Positions 9,366 to 17,324 of a stretch of 43,252 bases of DNA are shown piece by piece (the stretch's first letter is position 1; every line of letters begins with the position of its first letter). Under the pieces are notes generated by a model. It was not told the DNA's origin, ran no database searches, and worked only from the letters and a program-made list of their open reading frames with translations. A program made the translations under genes and the position numbers. The DNA is from Synechococcales cyanobacterium bin59.metabat.ball.084. GTDB lineage: Bacteria; Cyanobacteriota; Cyanobacteriia; Cyanobacteriales; Chamaesiphonaceae. Location of the stretch: NCBI GenBank assembly GCA_013297675.1, contig JAAFHZ010000024.1:1-43252 (forward strand), written 5' to 3'.

Positions 9366-10148
9366 TTATGACAAGCAACCATTTGCTCTCAAAAGGGAAA
9401 TACTCCACGCTCGATCTTCTGCTGACAGGGCAGGGATAGGGTCATTGTTATAGTCGAGCACAAATTCATAGCCTGCTCGATCGTAAACAACGTCTAATAG
9501 TGAACGTAGATCAATAGTGGGTTCTAATTCCTGCTTACGGAGTGGCAAAGCAAAACAAGGAATAAGATCGCGCAAGTTAAACCCATAGAGTTCAGCTTTG
9601 GGGCGTAACTGACTACGACTGCTCAAAATACGATAATTATAGGCAGGAATGTTGCCATGACAAGGCATCGTATCACCCAGGCGCAAAAGATCAATTTCAA
9701 CCAAATTGGTCAAACTAGTTAAGACATCTTCGCGCTTTGATAAATAAGCATCCAACCCTTTACCAGGACGCTTGTTAGCAGGAGAAAGAACTTCAATTAC
9801 TGTGACAACTTCTCCTGTCGCAATTTCTCTAATTTCCAGATAGCCTTCTTTGATCTCAAATGGCATTGGAATTGTCACTGTCAATGGTGTTGCAGCCGGT
9901 ACAACAGCTACCGCAGTGCTGCCAGTATTAGTTTGTTTAAATTGCCCAATGGTCACATCAGGAATCCCTACCAATACAGCACTATCTTCGGTGGTGTAGT
10001 ACACCCGCTTTTCCACCGCAGCCCGATACTTCGGCAAAAGCTGCGGGTTCAGGGTTTCAGCCAAAATACCAATCAACAGATGATGAACTTCTGTCCAGAA
10101 TTCAGGATTTTCTAGGTAGGGATTCATCCCAGGAAATGGTGAGGGCAT
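9366..10148 (-). CDS. DUF4058 family protein
   Basis: A 260-residue protein starting MPSPFPGMNPYLENPEFWTE, the characteristic opening of DUF4058, a family abundant in cyanobacteria and planctomycetes with no established function. The middle section with EIREIATGEVVTVIEVLSP and the stretch YLSKREDVLTSLTNLVEIDL resemble nuclease-fold (Uma2/PD-(D/E)xK-like) architecture, with E/D-x-E/K spacing around VIEVLSPANK. That comparison is my inference and is not proven. There is no signal peptide. The start is well set by the conserved N-terminus. Such genes are often present in several copies per cyanobacterial genome. Confidence 0.85.
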   Translation of the reverse strand: MPSPFPGMNPYLENPEFWTEVHHLLIGILAETLNPQLLPKYRAAVEKRVYYTTEDSAVLVGIPDVTIGQFKQTNTGSTAVAVVPAATPLTVTIPMPFEIKEGYLEIREIATGEVVTVIEVLSPANKRPGKGLDAYLSKREDVLTSLTNLVEIDLLRLGDTMPCHGNIPAYNYRILSSRSQLRPKAELYGFNLRDLIPCFALPLRKQELEPTIDLRSLLDVVYDRAGYEFVLDYNNDPIPALSAEDRAWSISLLRANGCLS

Positions 10149-10250
10149 AGCTTTAGTAAGTCCTGATGAGGATCTGACCTATCCATGATAACAGCTACTT
10201 TGTGCTGCCGAAATGTTTTCAACGACAGCCAAGAAAAATTCCAACAACTG

Positions 10251-10775
10251 CTAAACCGCGACTTCTGGTAAATCGGCTAGAAACTCTCCAATTTCATAGG
10301 CCAAATCCTCATGATATTCCTGTTCGATCGGCGTGGAACCCAAGCTGGGGATTTTGAGCTGTTCTCCATCATGCATCACAATCGTAATATGATGATGACC
10401 TTTGCCCATGAGGTCTGGCTCTCCGTCTACCCATAGTTGCCACACATCATAGATCGATCGACGAACTACCCGCTTACGTAGCAGTGTGCGGGTAGTAAAA
10501 CAAAACACTCCCAGCTCTTTATCAAAATAATAAGCTAGATAAAATGTCGTCCACCAAGATACTAAAATAAATAAAACACCACCTACTGCTACCAACAATA
10601 GACCGATCGTACCCCCGGTAGCTGCCGGGAAATCGGCTAGTTCGTAGCGAAACAGATAAATTAAGCCTGCACCAACTGATAATAAAACTACGCTAAACAA
10701 AACAGTTACCAATACTACTAGGCGATCAGTAGCACGAACTTCTAAGTAATCAGGAGTATGGCGATAAATTTTCAT
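10251..10775 (-). CDS. Hypothetical two-TM protein
   Basis: A 174-residue protein from an ATG at 10775. After about 17 N-terminal residues come two hydrophobic segments (about residues 19-42 and 53-80) joined by a short loop. A soluble region of about 90 residues follows, including FDKELGVFCFTTRTLLRKRVVRRSI and a late HHHITIVMHDGEQLKIPSLG. A membrane hairpin followed by a beta-rich domain resembles bacterial PH-like membrane proteins, but I cannot confirm a family. It lies 102 bases upstream of DUF4058 on the same strand. The tail is acidic (ADLPEVAV). Confidence 0.65.
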   Translation of the reverse strand: MKIYRHTPDYLEVRATDRLVVLVTVLFSVVLLSVGAGLIYLFRYELADFPAATGGTIGLLLVAVGGVLFILVSWWTTFYLAYYFDKELGVFCFTTRTLLRKRVVRRSIYDVWQLWVDGEPDLMGKGHHHITIVMHDGEQLKIPSLGSTPIEQEYHEDLAYEIGEFLADLPEVAV

Positions 10776-11147
10776 AGGTTTCAGTTAACACCAATGATTC
10801 GAGGTGATCAAAATCGCTTAACATTACTTTCTTCCAGCTATTGCTATTGGTTTCCGCCAAAAACTAAAAACCGAATGAGTCTGTGCGCATTGAATATAAA
10901 GAAAGGGTGACAGGGAGAGCAACAATACTATGTTTGTAGAGTTATTCCCACGATCACTGTGAAATTCAATGAGGCGATCGATCCCACCAAGTTAATTTAC
11001 CCTGACTACCTGGGGCGCAGATAGAATTTTAGTAAAATTACTTATTTTGCAGTTTCTTGGTGCTTCCTCTTGCAAATATTATTTTTTGTCGTAAATAACC
11101 TGCTGAACCGAGGGAATAATGAGAATGGACTAATTATTCTGAAAATC
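10776..11147. other. Divergent intergenic region
   Basis: About 370 bases between two divergent genes. It must hold the promoters of both, but I see no motif strong enough to name. It includes several HIP1-like CGATCG cores near 10977-10983. The frame of the next gene runs open upstream to a TTG at 11070, which I do not take as the start. No RNA gene was recognised. Confidence 0.4.
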
Positions 11148-12560
11148 ATGTTGATTTCTTGGTCGGTGCTAAAGAGATCGAAATTCTGGCTATTGCCAAT
11201 TTTGTTGCTAGTGGCCGGATTAATTATCTGGATGAAGTCACAGCCCGCTCAGACTTTGACCAAGCTTTTACCATTGCCCCAACATACCCAAATTCAAGCT
11301 TTTTTTAATCAGAATCCCGTAAACAGCTACCTGGAGCCATATCGAGGGATTCAACGACCTGGGGATGATTTGGAGTCGATTATTATTGCCGAGATCGATC
11401 GAGCAGAACAGTCGATCGACATTGCCATACAGGAATTAAAGCTGCCTCGAATTGCTTGGGCTTTAGCAAAACGTCAACAGGCTGGAATTAAAGTGAGAGT
11501 AGTACTAGAGAACAACTACAGTACAAGCTGGAGTACTTGGACAGCTGCTGATGTTGCAAAACTTTCTGATCGGGAGCGCAGCCGCTATCAAGAATTTGTT
11601 AAGTTGGTGGATATTGATGGAAATGGTCAACTTAGCGGGGTAGAAATCGATCGACGAGATGCCCTCAAGATTTTAGCAAATGCCAATATTCCGATTATTG
11701 ATGACACTGCGAACGGTTCCAGCGGCAGCGGTTTGATGCACCATAAGTTTATGGTGGTAGATAGTAAAAAAACCATCGTTACTTCAGCGAATTGGACACT
11801 CAGCGATGTGCACGGCGATCTAAGTCGGCGGGAGACGCGAGGAAATTCTAATAATTTGCTGGTGATCGATAGTGTGCCGGTGGCTCAAATCTTTGCTCAG
11901 GAGTTTAGTTTGATGTGGGGTGATGGCCCTGGTGGTTTGCCCAATAGTCAGTTTAAGGCGGGTAAACCCGAGCGGCCAGCAGTAACTATTCCAGTAGGTG
12001 ATAGTCAGGTAACTATCCACTTTTCCCCCTCTGCCAAAAGTCAAGATTGGGCAACAACTACTAATGGTTTGATCGGTCAGGTTTTGGGTCGATCGCAGTC
12101 TCAGCTCGATTTGGCATTGTTTGTATTCTCAGAACCCCAGCTTGGTGAGGTGTTGGAGACTAGTTCGGCGCGTCAGGTGCCCGTGCGACTGTTGATCGAT
12201 CGAGAGTTTGCCTATCGTCCTTACAGTCAAATGTTGGCGATGTTGGGGGTGACATGTTCATCTAGTAATCGTCGTGCTTGGGCAAAACCAATTACCACTG
12301 CTGGAGTCCCCGAGCTGCCCTCGGGTGATTTGTTACACCACAAATTTGCTGTAATCGACAAATCCCTGGTCATCACGGGTTCTCATAACTGGTCAGCAGC
12401 CGGAAATTATAAAAATGATGAAACTTTGCTGGTGGTCGCCAGCCCGGTAGTTGCCGCACATTTTCAGCGAGAATTTGATATCTTGTATCGATCGGCTAAG
12501 TTCACACTGCCAGCAAAGCTCCAGAATTGTAGCAGATCCATAAGCGGGCAAGAGGAATAA
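11148..12560 (+). CDS. Membrane-anchored phospholipase D-like protein with EF-hand loop
   Basis: A 471-residue protein of the phospholipase D superfamily with two HKD motifs: HHKFMVVD (H198, K200, D205) followed by TSANW, and HHKFAVID (H397, K399, D404) followed by TGSHNW. Members hydrolyse phosphodiester bonds in lipids or nucleic acids; this layout, with the motifs in two half-domains, is also found in nucleases. The N-terminus has one hydrophobic signal anchor (residues about 12-29), putting the catalytic domain outside the cytoplasmic membrane. Between the fold's first strands and the first HKD is DIDGNGQLSGVE (residues 155-166), a textbook 12-residue EF-hand calcium loop. The ATG at 11148 is preferred to an upstream TTG at 11070. 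The gene converges with a kinase gene 3 bases away. Confidence 0.88.
   Translation: MLISWSVLKRSKFWLLPILLLVAGLIIWMKSQPAQTLTKLLPLPQHTQIQAFFNQNPVNSYLEPYRGIQRPGDDLESIIIAEIDRAEQSIDIAIQELKLPRIAWALAKRQQAGIKVRVVLENNYSTSWSTWTAADVAKLSDRERSRYQEFVKLVDIDGNGQLSGVEIDRRDALKILANANIPIIDDTANGSSGSGLMHHKFMVVDSKKTIVTSANWTLSDVHGDLSRRETRGNSNNLLVIDSVPVAQIFAQEFSLMWGDGPGGLPNSQFKAGKPERPAVTIPVGDSQVTIHFSPSAKSQDWATTTNGLIGQVLGRSQSQLDLALFVFSEPQLGEVLETSSARQVPVRLLIDREFAYRPYSQMLAMLGVTCSSSNRRAWAKPITTAGVPELPSGDLLHHKFAVIDKSLVITGSHNWSAAGNYKNDETLLVVASPVVAAHFQREFDILYRSAKFTLPAKLQNCSRSISGQEE
11610..11645 (+). other. Predicted EF-hand calcium-binding loop within the PLD-like protein
   Basis: The 12 codons encode D-I-D-G-N-G-Q-L-S-G-V-E. 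Positions 1, 3, 5, 9 and 12 of the loop are Asp, Asp, Asn, Ser and Glu, the canonical calcium ligands, with Gly at 6 and Leu at 8 as expected. Flanking residues (ERSRYQEFVKLV and IDRRDALKIL) could form the two helices. Confidence 0.75.
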
Positions 12561-12563
12561 TAA

Positions 12564-14024
12564 TCACGGCATGTAAAGATCTAACAGCATCGAAACTTCT
12601 GCAGCTGGATCTAACTGTTTTAGATGTTCATTAATTTCCCCGGTCAGCCACAGACGCTCAGCAAAATCTAGATACTTACCAAAAGAATAAGGCCGAAAAA
12701 AGTGGCCGCTGTGATGACTCGACTCGCTACCATAATATTGTCGCCCCGCTGTAGCAAACTGCACTCCCCCCCCTAAACTTAAGGCACCAACTTGCTCACA
12801 GCTCACTGCTCTAATAGCATGGAGCGGCAACATTCGCCGATTAACAACCAGTCCATCTAATCTAACGGTATAAATTGCCGCCTGATCATTTACTACGATC
12901 TCGTGTTGAGACATCACTGCACCAAAGTATTGCCACAGTATACAGACCATCCAAGGAGCTATTGGCACCCAAATCGCCATACAGATCGCAATAACCCAAG
13001 TTGGCAATACCGCCGCGAACATTAACCAAGAACAAAATGCCACCATCAAGCTCAAGGACATAGCGGTAAAAAAAGTCTTTTTGCTACTGCGGGTCGCCAA
13101 CCAAATTGGTGGCACCACTATTTTCATAGTTTCGCCTTGTTGGACAATTTTGGCGATCGGCCTTTTCGGTCTGGGAGCTTTTGCCACCGCATTCCCTTGC
13201 AGACAGTCTAAAGCCAAAGCAGCACTGCGGTAGCGGTCTTCTGGCATGGGTTCTAGCAAACCATCCAGCCAATTGGCAAAATCTGCTGAGGTTTTTACTT
13301 TGCTGCGGAAATCTATTTTCATTTTCTTCACTGGCAAATCAGCCGGATCTTGACCCGATCGCAGATACAGCAAGGTTGCCCCCAAACCATACAAATCGGT
13401 CGCCAGCACCGCCTGCCCCCGAAACTGCTCGGGAGCCATGTAGCCATAAGTACCGACAATCGTACTGCCACCAGTAATAGTGAGATGATAGGTATCTCGT
13501 ACCGCCCCAAAGTCTACTAAATAAATTACTCCCGACTCAGTTCGTAAAATATTTTGAGGCTTCAGATCACGATGGATAATCGGGGGGGTGAAATTTTGCA
13601 AGTATATTAAAATATCTAGAAGCTGAATAGCAATTTGCTGTAGCTCTTTTTCGCTAAAGATATATCCTTGCTCGATCCAAGCCGTTAAAGGTTGACCAGG
13701 CGCAATCTCTTGCACTAAGCAAAAAGCTTCTTCCCCAGCAATTGGAGTACGAAAGAAATCCAAATATTTGGGGATAGCCGGATGATCTAGCTGTGCTAGA
13801 ATTTTGGCTTCTCGCTCAAATAGCTCTAGTGTTTTCCAGTCAGCCATTCCCTGAAGACTTAATACCTTAATGGCAACTTCAACATCTGTTTGCAGATCTA
13901 AAGCTCGATAAGTCTTACCACTACCGCCTTCTCCCAAAAGTTCTAGAATACGATACTTATCATGTACATTTGGCATGATCGAATTTTTCTCTAGAGGAGA
14001 ACTAACTGAAGCCGTGTCTTTCAT
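12564..14024 (-). CDS. Ser/Thr protein kinase with C-terminal membrane hairpin
   Basis: A 486-residue eukaryotic-like kinase. The glycine loop is GEGGSG (31-36), the ATP lysine K53 in VAIKVL, the partner glutamate E72 in FEREAK, the catalytic loop HRDLKPQN (from 151) and DFG at 171-173. The activation segment ends with VGTYGYMAPEQFRG. All catalytic residues are present, so it should be active. After about residue 315 come two or three hydrophobic segments, then a soluble tail of about 110 residues (VNDQAAIYTVRLDGLVVN and following). The start codon shares its A with the last base of the upstream kinase stop (TAATG), which implies coupled translation. An alternative start is M17 (MPNVHDKYRILE). 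Confidence 0.92.
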   Translation of the reverse strand: MKDTASVSSPLEKNSIMPNVHDKYRILELLGEGGSGKTYRALDLQTDVEVAIKVLSLQGMADWKTLELFEREAKILAQLDHPAIPKYLDFFRTPIAGEEAFCLVQEIAPGQPLTAWIEQGYIFSEKELQQIAIQLLDILIYLQNFTPPIIHRDLKPQNILRTESGVIYLVDFGAVRDTYHLTITGGSTIVGTYGYMAPEQFRGQAVLATDLYGLGATLLYLRSGQDPADLPVKKMKIDFRSKVKTSADFANWLDGLLEPMPEDRYRSAALALDCLQGNAVAKAPRPKRPIAKIVQQGETMKIVVPPIWLATRSSKKTFFTAMSLSLMVAFCSWLMFAAVLPTWVIAICMAIWVPIAPWMVCILWQYFGAVMSQHEIVVNDQAAIYTVRLDGLVVNRRMLPLHAIRAVSCEQVGALSLGGGVQFATAGRQYYGSESSHHSGHFFRPYSFGKYLDFAERLWLTGEINEHLKQLDPAAEVSMLLDLYMP

Positions 14025-16741
14025 TATTCTACTCCTTTTGAATTACGGCGTTCCATCTCACATTGAACAATAAAGTCACGTACTTGAGAAGTCTCAACAT
14101 CATCAACTAGTGGCACCATATCTAAAGCCGTTTCACCATTTTTATTTAATAAATTAAGGTCTGCTCCTGATGTAATTAGCAGCTTAATTAGTTCGGTTCT
14201 GGCAACTGTTCTGCTCCCAACATTGTGTAAATTTTCGCGCAGTTCTCGATATAAAATCGTGTTTCCATTAACATCTTGTTTATTAATGGATTTAGCATTT
14301 TTGCCAAGTGATAGCAAGATTTGCATAGTACTGATTGGAATTCCATGACCCTGAGCAGCGATCGATAAAGGACTTTCTTCAGCATTATTTAACTCCGAGG
14401 ACTTCCAGCCATAGCTCATCATTCGCTGCATGAGTGGAAGCAGATCTTTCTTGGCCACTAGATGTAGAGCTGTCTCACCATCCTTATTTTTTAATTGAGG
14501 ATTTGCTTTTTGGCTGACTAACAGATCCAGAACATGCAATGCTAATGAATTTTGTTTTGTACAATTCAGAGCTGGATTATCTAAGTTATGCAGTCGGTGT
14601 AAGGCCGTATCACCATTCTTATCAGCTAGGTTAGGATCAGCCCCCCGCCCCATCAGCAATCCAATAATTTCTTTTGCTTTGCTTTTTGCTGCTGTCGCAT
14701 CAGCAAGATTAGATGGGTTGTAAGGATAAACTGAGGGAGAAGCAAATGTGGAATGGTGATAAATTGCTGAATATGTGCTTGGCATAGAATCAGCAGCGCT
14801 AAGAGCTACAATTAGCGGTGTTTGACCCAATTTATCGGGGGTGTTTACGGTTGGCACCTTGTCTACCAAAAGCTTTACAAAATCGACTTGCCTGTTTTCC
14901 ACAGCGCGAATTAGCAAGGTTTGACCCTGAAGATTTCTGGCATCAACTTGCTTAGTTTGATTCAGTAGTTCCTCAAAAAGTATTCTGTTATTGCTCTGTA
15001 AGGCAGTATGAATAGGAACATCACCGCTATCGTTGAAAGCATTAAAATCTACTTTTGCATCAGTTAATTCCTGAGCAATTTCTAGCACAGCTTGCTCTGA
15101 ATATAATTTTTCATCGCCATATCCACCAGCATAAGGTGAGTATTTTTCATCATGATACTCGTTAATAAAGGACTTTCTTTCTTGATAAGGATAACGATGC
15201 CAAGCTAACACGTGCCATAGATTAGAATTATGGCGATCGGTAGTGTGCGGATCGGCTCCCCTTTTTAGTAAATCTTTGACTGCTTGAACATTGTGGGTCT
15301 TCACAGCTACCAATAACGGGGACTCGCTAAAACTATTGAGAGCGTTTAGATTGGCCTTGTAATCTATCAACAGGTGCAGAAATTTCGATATTTCTTGATC
15401 AGGACAACCAGAATTGATTTTTTTATCTCTCAAATTTGTCTTATCCACCTCTGCTTTATTGATCAAACCCATCTTTTTATCAACTAAAAAAGTCAGATCA
15501 GCAGATTTCTTCGCAGTAAATTCTGGAGTATTTTGATACCTGTTGACCACTTGATGCAGCGGGGTCGCCCCCTGATTATTGGGTTCATTAGGATTAGCCC
15601 CACGTTTCAGAAGATTTCTGGCAATATCTATCTGGTTGTGTTCGATCGCGCAATGTAGCAGAGAGCCATGATGGTATCCATCAAGTTGACCATCATAGAT
15701 GGTTACATTGGCATTAGCGCTACCGCCATGATTGAGGTACTCATTTAAAGGCACCAAATCATTTTGTTGAATCGCGGTACAGAGATCGCGGGGTTGTAAA
15801 CCAATCAAAGTTAAAAAGGCATAGCGATATTGGTAGCTTACCGGCAGAGCAAATATCGAGACGGCCAGCACCGCCGCCGCACCGCGCCAGGGAAAGCCCA
15901 CTTTGGCACCAGTTTGTACCCGAAAACGCTGTTCTTTGCGCAGAGCCTGTAGAGCCGCTCCCGCCGAGGCAAATCGATCGGCAGTATCTGGCTCTAGCAT
16001 CATTTCTAGCCAGTCGGCAAAGTGGTTAGCAATGTTTACATGACCACGGAAACCAATTTTTAACCGTTCCTGGGGTAAATCCGCAGGCGATCGATGGGTC
16101 AACAAGTACAAGAGAGTGGCACCTAAACCATAGAGATCGCTACTAGGCACAGCCATCCCCCGAAACTGCTCGGGAGCCATGTAGCCATAAGTGCCTGCAA
16201 CAGTACTACCCTTCATTAAGGTATTGTGGTATACATCTTGCACTGCCCCAAAGTCCACCAAAAACACCTGACCGTCATCGTTGCGAATAATGTTGTGGGG
16301 CTTAATATCTCGGTGGATTAACGGCGGAGACTGCTGATGTAGATACTGCAAAATGGCCAAAAGCTGACTGGCAATATCCCGTACTTCTGCTTCGGTGCCC
16401 AGCCAGCCATCTGTTACCCAGCCGGTCAAAGGTTTGCCAGGAGCCAACTGCTGCACAATATAAAAAGCCCGATTACTGGGCGTATCCACATGAAAATACT
16501 CTAGATACTGAGGAATTTGGGGATGACTAAGTTGGGATAAAACCTTGGCTTCGCGCTCGAAGAGTTCTAGCTGCTTCCAATCATTCAGGTGGCGCAGAGA
16601 AAGAATTTTAATCGCGACCTCGGCTCCATCACCAATCCGAGTTGCGCGGTAGGTGCTGCCGCTGCCGCCAGAACCCAACAGTTCGGCCAGTTGATAGCGT
16701 TCGGCAATAATACTGCCAGTCAGTGAATTAGCGACTTCCAT
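14024..16741 (-). CDS. Ser/Thr protein kinase with ankyrin-repeat C-terminus
   Basis: A 905-residue protein. Residues about 15-270 are an intact kinase: glycine loop GSGGSG, K45 in VAIKIL, E64, HRDIKPHN (143-150), DFG (163-165) and GTYGYMAPEQFRG. A hydrophobic segment follows (about 286-302). The rest, to the C-terminus, is a run of about ten ankyrin repeats, seen as SLLHCAIEHNQIDIARNLLK, then RGANPNEPNNQGATPLHQVV, GADPNLADKNGDTALHRL and NGETALDMV. The kinase therefore lies on one side of the membrane and the ankyrin solenoid on the other, or the span is a peripheral helix. The ATG at 16741 is chosen because GGGGAGA precedes it at good spacing; the frame extends only to a TTG upstream. It overlaps the next kinase gene by one base. 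Confidence 0.93.
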   Translation of the reverse strand: MEVANSLTGSIIAERYQLAELLGSGGSGSTYRATRIGDGAEVAIKILSLRHLNDWKQLELFEREAKVLSQLSHPQIPQYLEYFHVDTPSNRAFYIVQQLAPGKPLTGWVTDGWLGTEAEVRDIASQLLAILQYLHQQSPPLIHRDIKPHNIIRNDDGQVFLVDFGAVQDVYHNTLMKGSTVAGTYGYMAPEQFRGMAVPSSDLYGLGATLLYLLTHRSPADLPQERLKIGFRGHVNIANHFADWLEMMLEPDTADRFASAGAALQALRKEQRFRVQTGAKVGFPWRGAAAVLAVSIFALPVSYQYRYAFLTLIGLQPRDLCTAIQQNDLVPLNEYLNHGGSANANVTIYDGQLDGYHHGSLLHCAIEHNQIDIARNLLKRGANPNEPNNQGATPLHQVVNRYQNTPEFTAKKSADLTFLVDKKMGLINKAEVDKTNLRDKKINSGCPDQEISKFLHLLIDYKANLNALNSFSESPLLVAVKTHNVQAVKDLLKRGADPHTTDRHNSNLWHVLAWHRYPYQERKSFINEYHDEKYSPYAGGYGDEKLYSEQAVLEIAQELTDAKVDFNAFNDSGDVPIHTALQSNNRILFEELLNQTKQVDARNLQGQTLLIRAVENRQVDFVKLLVDKVPTVNTPDKLGQTPLIVALSAADSMPSTYSAIYHHSTFASPSVYPYNPSNLADATAAKSKAKEIIGLLMGRGADPNLADKNGDTALHRLHNLDNPALNCTKQNSLALHVLDLLVSQKANPQLKNKDGETALHLVAKKDLLPLMQRMMSYGWKSSELNNAEESPLSIAAQGHGIPISTMQILLSLGKNAKSINKQDVNGNTILYRELRENLHNVGSRTVARTELIKLLITSGADLNLLNKNGETALDMVPLVDDVETSQVRDFIVQCEMERRNSKGVE

Positions 16742-17324
16742 AATTCTCCCCAAAAAAATTGTGAATTATTAACAAATTGGGATGGCTAACATCCTTTAAC
16801 GTGCTTTGACTGATCACAGTCAACCGAATAGTGGTCATCTGCGCCAGTTTTTGGGCAACAAGCCCGAGCGGCTAGATTCCAGAAGCCTAGAATAAATCTT
16901 TATCCTAGCAGTACATATCCATTGATCTTCTCGGAACAATGGGAACACTTTCATACTTTAGCGAAAATTCCTGGAGTTCGTGAAGTATTTTGCAGTATAA
17001 ATCACCTCAAATAATATTTTTTTTCAAAAAATATTCAATAAATATCTGTGGCGCTCAATGTTTCGTGGCAAGTGCAAAATAATTACATTGTTGGCAGCAA
17101 TTCCAAATGCTGTTTAGTGCTTTTGAATTTGGAATTGCTGGCAGATACTGGAAAATGCTGTGAAATTGGCCAAATGATGCGAAGATGGAAACTTAAATAT
17201 TGTTTACTTTTCCCCTAATATCCCAGCCTTAGTTACGGGCATTTTAAGCTAAGTAAGATTTCCTGCTTTGAACTGCTCCAGCAAAGCAGCGGATTCTAGA
17301 TCTCATCCTAGTATTTCTCCCTCA
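16742..17324. other. Divergent intergenic region before the TamB-like gene
   Basis: Nearly 600 bases with no gene that I can support, AT-rich in its middle part (poly-T and poly-A runs near 17017-17030). It holds a strong inverted repeat at 17095-17140, described separately, and should carry the promoters of the kinase operon and of the TamB-like gene. No tRNA or known regulatory RNA was recognised. It is the longest gap without any gene trace in the window. Confidence 0.5.
17095..17140. repeat. Perfect 14-bp inverted repeat with 18-base spacer
   Basis: CAGCAATTCCAAAT at 17095-17108 is the exact reverse complement of ATTTGGAATTGCTG at 17127-17140. A few more bases pair outside the arms if one mismatch is allowed. 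It lies 185 bases before the TamB-like start. There is no T-run after it, so it is more likely an operator, an RNA structure in a leader or a mobile-element trace than a terminator. Confidence 0.7.

Noticed and set aside
11070-11147. TTG-started extension of the PLD-like gene
   Set aside because: It would add 26 residues with no homology before the signal anchor; the ATG at 11148 is more plausible.
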